A stretch of DNA of 64,000 bases from Leucobacter muris (GTDB taxonomy: Bacteria > Actinomycetota > Actinomycetes > Actinomycetales > Microbacteriaceae). Numbering within the stretch: position 1 is the first letter of the stretch; each line of letters begins with the position of its first letter. This document shows positions 59,668-64,000 of this stretch, one piece after another. Below the pieces are notes generated by a model. The model saw only the letters and a list, made by a program, of their open reading frames with translations, was not told the origin of the DNA and did not search any database. The stretch is from contig NZ_CP035037.1 in the NCBI RefSeq assembly GCF_004028235.1, positions 682,001 to 746,000 on the forward strand, in the 5' to 3' direction. A program made the position numbers and the translations under genes.

Positions 59668-59877
59668 ATGGCTGATGCGACGAAGGGGCCGAAGTCGTAC
59701 TTCCCGTCGATCGAGGCGAAGTACGGCAGGTCGATCGACGAGTGGATCGAGCTCTTGCGCCCTCACGCGGGCGAGAAGCACATGGAGCAGGTCGCGTTCC
59801 TCAAGGAGCAGGGGATGGGGCACGGCCACGCGAACGCGCTCGTGCACGTCTTCCGCGCCGAGCACGACGGGGCGTAA
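59668..59877 (+). CDS. DUF4287 family small protein
   Basis: 69 aa. KGPKSYFPSIEAKYGRSIDEWIELL...HMEQVAFLKEQGMGHGHANALVHVFRAEH is the DUF4287 pattern (small helical protein). AAAGGAG 7 nt before ATG 59668. Function unknown. Confidence 0.88.
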   Translation: MADATKGPKSYFPSIEAKYGRSIDEWIELLRPHAGEKHMEQVAFLKEQGMGHGHANALVHVFRAEHDGA

Positions 59878-60033
59878 GCCTGTGCGGCGAGCGCCGGGAC
59901 TCCGCATCGGATCCGCTCGCGGTGCGAGCGGCAGGGCGCCGGCCCGACCGGCCCCGACGAGGGTCGAGCCCGGGAGGCCCGCCCGATCCCGCCCGCCAGT
60001 ATCATCGGGGACGACCTGCGAGAATGGAGCCCC

Positions 60034-60417
60034 ATGAGCGAGAACGAGCAGCCCGGCCTGCCCCCGTGCCCCGAGTGCGCGAGTGAGTACGCCTACGAGT
60101 CCGGGGCGCTGCTCGTGTGCCCGATGTGCGGCCACGAGTGGGCCGCAGCCGAGGCAGCCGAGGGAGGAACGGACGCCGGCGAGGGATCGCGGTCCGTGCG
60201 CGACGCCGTCGGCAACGTGCTCTCCGACGGCGACTCCGTGACCCTCGTGAAGAGCGTCAAGGTGTCGGGCGGCGGCGGAGGCACCATCAAGGCCGGCACG
60301 AAGGTGAGCGGGATCCGGCTCATCTCCGACGGCGTCGGAGATCACGACATCGACGCCCGCGTGCCCGGTTTCGGCAAGCTGCAGCTCAAGTCGAGCGTCG
60401 TCAAGCGCGCGAACTGA
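60034..60417 (+). CDS. yjdM: YjdM/PhnA-type zinc-ribbon protein
   Basis: 127 aa. CPECASEYAYESGALLVCPMCGHEW zinc ribbon (split here by residues, two CxxC pairs) followed by the PhnA beta domain (RDAVGNVLSDGDSVTLVKSVKVSG, KAGTKVSGIRL). Name is historical; not a phosphonate enzyme. GGAG upstream of ATG. Confidence 0.9.
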   Translation: MSENEQPGLPPCPECASEYAYESGALLVCPMCGHEWAAAEAAEGGTDAGEGSRSVRDAVGNVLSDGDSVTLVKSVKVSGGGGGTIKAGTKVSGIRLISDGVGDHDIDARVPGFGKLQLKSSVVKRAN

Positions 60418-60594
60418 GCATCTCCGGGTGCGGAACCCGTCGCTGCGATCCGTATCGGGATGCAGCCGTCACTTGGATCCACGATCCCGACTCGCCCCGA
60501 GCGCCCGTGAGATACGTGGCGCATCGGGGGTTCTGCATCTCGCCGGTCGCGCGCATACTGGGAGGACGGGCAACCGACGCCGAAGGAGCATGTC

Positions 60595-61026
60595 ATGCCG
60601 CACTCACTCGCAACGTATATCGCACTGCCGGGCACGACCGGCGAGGCCATGGAGCACTGGCACGAGGTCTTCGGCGGTGAGCTGGAGATCCTGAGATACG
60701 GCGACATGCCCCCGATGGAGGGCATGCCGTTCACGCCCGACCCGCGAGCGGTGGCCCACTCGACGCTCGTGCTGCCCCGCGGTGCGGGGGTGATCGCGGG
60801 CGGCGACTCGATGGACGACGGCACCGACTACCCGGTGCGCGGCACCGCCTACTCGCTGCTCTACACGACCGACACGCCCGATGAGGCGCAGGGGCTGATC
60901 CAGAAGCTCATCGACGGCGGCGGAGCGACGGGCATGCCGTTCGAACAGGCTCCCTGGGGCGACTGGTACGGCCAGGTGTTCGACCGCTTCGGCGTGATGT
61001 GGGCGTTCTCCTGCGAGCGCGCCTGA
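60595..61026 (+). CDS. VOC family protein, PhnB-like
   Basis: 143 aa. ATYIALPGTTGEAMEHWHEVFGGELEILRYGDMP start and DWYGQVFDRFGVMWAFSCE end match PhnB-like glyoxalase/bleomycin-fold proteins. AGGAG 6-7 nt before ATG 60595. Ligand unknown. Confidence 0.87.
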   Translation: MPHSLATYIALPGTTGEAMEHWHEVFGGELEILRYGDMPPMEGMPFTPDPRAVAHSTLVLPRGAGVIAGGDSMDDGTDYPVRGTAYSLLYTTDTPDEAQGLIQKLIDGGGATGMPFEQAPWGDWYGQVFDRFGVMWAFSCERA

Positions 61027-61048
61027 CACGGCGCGGTAGCGTGGAGGG

Positions 61049-61951
61049 GTGACTGCCGAGACTCGACCCCGCGTGCACTCCGTCGTCGTCGGCGATGCCG
61101 CGACCGAGCCGCGCCGCCGCGTGGTGTTCCTGCACGGCCTCTTCGGTCGCGGCAAGAACCTGATGCGGATCGCCGCCGGCCTCGAACCGGAGGCGCGCAG
61201 CCTGCTGGTCGACCTGCCGAACCACGGCCGGTCGGCGTGGACCGACACCTTCGACTACGTCGAGATCGCCGACCTCGTCGCGGAGCATCTGCGGGCGTTC
61301 GCGGCGGAGGGCGGCGCGGATGCAGCTGAGAGGGCCCCGCTCGGGAACGGCCGCGGCGCGGGATCCGGCGGCCCAGCGGCGGACGACGCCCGCGTCGACG
61401 TGGTGGGGCACTCGATGGGCGGCAAGGTGGCGATGGTGCTCGCGCTGCGCCACCCCGAGCTGGTGCGCCGGCTCGTGGTGATCGACATCGCACCCATCGC
61501 CTCGGGATCGTCGCGCGGGGAGTTCCGCCACCTGCTCGACGCGCTCGCCGCGGTCGACCTCGCCGCGGTCGAGCGCCGCACGGACGCCGATGCGGCCCTG
61601 CGGGCGGCGATCCCCGAGTACGGGGTGCGCGGCTTCCTGCTGCAGAACCTGCGCCGCGGCGACCACGGCTTCGAGTGGGAGCCGAACCTGCGGCTGCTGC
61701 GCGAGCAGCTGTCCGCGGTGATGGGGTTCCCCGACCTCGTGGGGCACCGGTTCACGGGCCCGGTGCTGTGGATCGGGGGCGAGCGCTCCGACTACATCTC
61801 GGACGAGGACGCACCGGTGATGCGGGCGCTGTTCCCGCGCACGGTGCGCATGACCGTGCGCGGCGCCGGGCACTGGGTGCACTCCGAGAAGCCCGACGAG
61901 GTCATCACGGCCCTGCGCACGTTCCTGCTGAGCGATCCCGACCGCGACTGA
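61049..61951 (+). CDS. Alpha/beta-fold hydrolase (YbfF-like esterase)
   Basis: 300 aa. FLHGLFGRGKNLMRIAAGL oxyanion region, DLPNHGRSAWTD, nucleophile elbow VGHSMGGK (Ser), RGAGHWVHSEKP (His). Closest in pattern to YbfF acyl esterases. A 30-residue Gly/Ala-rich insert before the elbow is unusual. Leaderless GTG: TAGCGT, 6 nt. Confidence 0.88.
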   Translation: MTAETRPRVHSVVVGDAATEPRRRVVFLHGLFGRGKNLMRIAAGLEPEARSLLVDLPNHGRSAWTDTFDYVEIADLVAEHLRAFAAEGGADAAERAPLGNGRGAGSGGPAADDARVDVVGHSMGGKVAMVLALRHPELVRRLVVIDIAPIASGSSRGEFRHLLDALAAVDLAAVERRTDADAALRAAIPEYGVRGFLLQNLRRGDHGFEWEPNLRLLREQLSAVMGFPDLVGHRFTGPVLWIGGERSDYISDEDAPVMRALFPRTVRMTVRGAGHWVHSEKPDEVITALRTFLLSDPDRD

Positions 61952-62030
61952 GGCCTGCGCGGCTCTGCAAGGGGGGGTGCGGGCACGCGCGGACGGGGTC
62001 ATCATGGAGGGACCGGATCGAGGAGGCGCC

Positions 62031-62675
62031 ATGAACCCGCAGACCGTACGGCAGGAGACCTGGAACGGGCTGCTGCGCGAGCAGATCGACTGGCACTGGG
62101 CACACCAGGTCAGAGCGCGCCTCTCGGGGCTCGCCGACGACGAGTACTTCTGGGAGCCCGTGCCCGACTGCTGGAGCGTGCGCCCGCGCGAGGAGAGCCG
62201 CGCGCCGGTGCAGGGAGGATCCGGATCCATGGTGATCGAGTTCGCCATGCCCGAGCCGGATCCCGCACCCTTCACCACGATCGCCTGGCGGCTGGGGCAC
62301 GCGATCGTCGGGATCCTCGCGATGCGCAACGCGTCCCACTTCGGCCGCGAGCCCGTCGACTACTTCACCTACGAGTACGCCGACACGGCCGAGGGTGCGC
62401 TGCGGCAGCTCGAGGAAGAGCTCGCCCGCTGGCAGGCCGGCGTGGAGTCGCTCGGCGAGGAGGGGCTCGGGCGCCCCTGCGGAGACGCCGAGGGCCCCTA
62501 CGCGGAGTGGTCGATGGCGGGTCTCGTGCTGCACATCAATCGTGAGCTCATCCACCACCTCTCGGAGATCTGCCTGCTGCGCGACCTCTTCCTGCACCAG
62601 AGGATCGCGCGGGACGAGCGGGCAGAACCCGACGAGCGGGATGCCCGGGACGAGCAGGCCGAGCCGGAGGGATGA
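62031..62675 (+). CDS. DinB superfamily protein
   Basis: 214 aa. RQETWNGLLREQIDWHWAHQVRARL...GLADDEYFWEPVPDCWSVRP, LGHAIVGILAMRNASHFG and LVLHINRELIHHLSEICLLRD give the His-rich DinB_2 bundle. The acidic Arg/Glu/Asp tail is atypical. ATG 62031 is chosen for AGGAGG 5 nt upstream. Confidence 0.87.
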   Translation: MNPQTVRQETWNGLLREQIDWHWAHQVRARLSGLADDEYFWEPVPDCWSVRPREESRAPVQGGSGSMVIEFAMPEPDPAPFTTIAWRLGHAIVGILAMRNASHFGREPVDYFTYEYADTAEGALRQLEEELARWQAGVESLGEEGLGRPCGDAEGPYAEWSMAGLVLHINRELIHHLSEICLLRDLFLHQRIARDERAEPDERDARDEQAEPEG

Positions 62676-62808
62676 TACATGGATCTCGGTTTCGCAGCCG
62701 TGCCGGGCGGCGAGACCTCCGGCGTGCTGCTCAGGGTGAACCGCGGAGAGTGACGGTGCCGCGCGCCGCCGCGCGGCGCCCCGCTGCGCCGGAGCGGGCG
62801 GTCGCCGC

Positions 62809-63201
62809 TCAGTTCTCGCAGAGGCAGAACGGGTGGCCGGCTGGATCGAGGAACACCGCGAAGGTGCCGTCCTCGCTCGGCTGCACGGGGTGGCGGGTGG
62901 CGCCCGCCGCCTCCGCTACGGGGTCGGCCTCGGCGATCGAGTCGACGTAGAGGTCGAGGTGGGCCTGCTGCGGGATCGGGCCGTCCGGCCAGTCGGGCGC
63001 CCGGTGATCGGGCACCCGCTGGCAGGCGATCGCGAAGCCGGTGCTCTCGCCCTCCCGCGGAATCACGTCGACCCATCCCGGGTCGTCTTCCGAGGAGCTC
63101 GTGCGCCAGCCGAGCAGGCGCGCGTAGAACTGCGCGAGGGCTGCGGCGTCGGGGCAGTCGAGGGCGTACACGTGGCGGGTGGTGCGGATGGAGGTGCTCA
63201 T
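62809..63201 (-). CDS. VOC family protein (glyoxalase-like)
   Basis: 130 aa. RHVYALDCPDAAALAQFYARLLGW, HLDLYVDSIAEADPVAEAAGA and FAVFLDPAGHPFCLCEN form a standard glyoxalase_6-like fold. Leaderless: TACACT, 7 nt, ATG. Confidence 0.88.
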   Translation of the reverse strand: MSTSIRTTRHVYALDCPDAAALAQFYARLLGWRTSSSEDDPGWVDVIPREGESTGFAIACQRVPDHRAPDWPDGPIPQQAHLDLYVDSIAEADPVAEAAGATRHPVQPSEDGTFAVFLDPAGHPFCLCEN

Positions 63202-63316
63202 GCCCGGCAGTGTAGGTGGGATCACGGGCGCGCGGAAGGGCCTTGCCACGCTGCGCGCCCGTCCCCCCGAGCGAGAGTCTCAGGGCGCTCTGACGTCGGC
63301 CCGCTAGCCTGGCACC

Positions 63317-64000
63317 ATGAGCACAGCCGCGGGGGACAGTTTCGACACGGGTGCGGAAGGCGACGGTGCGAACGACGAGATCACCATCTCCGCCAGTGCC
63401 CTGCGCACCCTCGGCGATCAGATGCAGCGCTTCCTGCTCGAGTACCGCTTCGCCATGCAGGAGATCGAGACGAAGCTCGCGATCCTGCGCGAGGAGTTCC
63501 TGCACATGCACGAGTACAACCCGATCGAGCACGTCTCGAGCCGGTGAAGTCTGTCGACAGCCTCGTCGACAAGCTGCAGCGCCGCGGCCTGGGCACCGAC
63601 TTCGACGAGATCCGCCGCGAGATCCACGACATCGCGGGCGTGCGCGTCACCTGCGCCTTCATCCGCGACGTCTACCGGCTCTTCGACCTGCTCACGCAGC
63701 AGGACGACATCACGGTGCTCGAAGTCGAGGATTTCATCGAGCAGCCGAAGCCGAACGGCTACAAGAGCCTGCACACGATCATCTCGGTGCCGGTCTACCT
63801 GTCGAGCGGCCGGGTGGACGTGCCGGTCGAGGTGCAGTTCCGCACCATCGCCATGGACTTCTGGGCGAGCCTCGAGCACAAGATCTACTACAAGTACGCG
63901 CGGCAGGTGCCCGACGCCCTGCTCGCGGAGCTCAAGCACGCGGCCGACACCGCAGCCGAGCTCGACACCCGTATGGAGCGGCTGCACGTGCAGGTGCACG
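63317..64000 (+). CDS. Small alarmone synthetase (RelQ-like GTP pyrophosphokinase), frameshifted and cut by window end
   Basis: N-terminal 76 codons (QRFLLEYRFAMQEIETKLAILREEFLHMH) then CGG TGA; one extra G (CGG GTG AAG) would continue as VKSVDSLVDKLQRRGLGTDFDEI and the RelA/SpoT synthetase core (IRREIHDIAGVRVTC, EDFIEQPKPNGYKSLHTII, VPVEVQFRTIAMDFWASLEHKIYYKY) to the window edge. Makes (p)ppGpp from GTP/GDP and ATP. Leaderless start: TAGCCT, 6 nt, ATG. The single-G loss at 63543-63544 may be a sequencing error. Confidence 0.85.

Noticed and set aside
62679..62753. 24-codon ORF MDLGFAAVPGGE... after the DinB gene
   Set aside because: It has a GGAGG site 8 nt upstream, but is tiny, unrecognised and has no other support.

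Overview
High-GC DNA with dense, short-spaced genes, GTG/TTG starts and many leaderless genes (TAnnnT about 6-7 nt before the start codon). ClpC, PhoH-PIN, a DUF4245 protein, MhuD, a mycothiol-type MDMPI protein and class II FbaA/GlpX point to an actinobacterium. Gene content suggests Microbacteriaceae, perhaps Leucobacter-like; that placement is an inference. No rRNA, tRNA, CRISPR array or prophage was seen.

Layout. 1-6.6 kb: protein tyrosine phosphatase (cut by the window edge), RpiR regulator, a DUF2975/XRE pair behind a double palindromic operator, clpC, a frameshifted argA and a membrane-anchored protein. 6.6-15.9 kb: an oligopeptide-type ABC importer (lipoprotein, two permeases, fused ATPases) ending in a C39-like papain-fold protein, divergent from a MalY/PatB-type C-S lyase, a CGHC redoxin and a LysR regulator; this may be an S-conjugate or Cys-peptide scavenging unit. 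16-20.3 kb: PucR regulator divergent from a class III CoA-transferase and glutaryl-CoA dehydrogenase (glutarate catabolism). 20.4-23.7 kb: GntR(YtrA)-DUF1648-CPBP operon and a TetR gene. 23.7-30.2 kb: mtnA, a BMP-family nucleoside-type ABC importer and a DUF985 cupin in one run. 30.4-43.7 kb: housekeeping genes (phoH behind a structured leader, SGNH hydrolase, fumC, carbonic anhydrase, DUF4245, xseB, xseA, ispH, fbaA, glpX, rmuC, DnaQ-like exonuclease).

43.7-48 kb: oxidoreductase/TetR pair sharing an operator, an Erm 23S rRNA methyltransferase with a previously hidden leader peptide (with an R-D-R stall-type motif) and nested hairpins, mhuD and ychF. 48.4-58.5 kb: a giant surface adhesin gene (about 2,750 aa when reconstructed; SdrD-type B repeats; LALTG sorting signal) broken by one extra G in a G-run and by a 1.3-kb IS3-family element, followed by a coupled membrane protein. 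58.5-64 kb: small enzymes (YciI-like, MDMPI, DUF4287, YjdM/PhnA, two VOC proteins, alpha/beta hydrolase, DinB) and the start of a small alarmone synthetase.

Four genes (argA, the peptide-binding lipoprotein, the adhesin, the alarmone synthetase) each carry a single-G indel. This could be real decay or phase variation, but it may equally be sequencing error and should be settled first. The most interesting unexplained signals are the erm leader/attenuator, the adhesin locus, the phoH leader RNA and the importer/C39/C-S-lyase neighbourhood.
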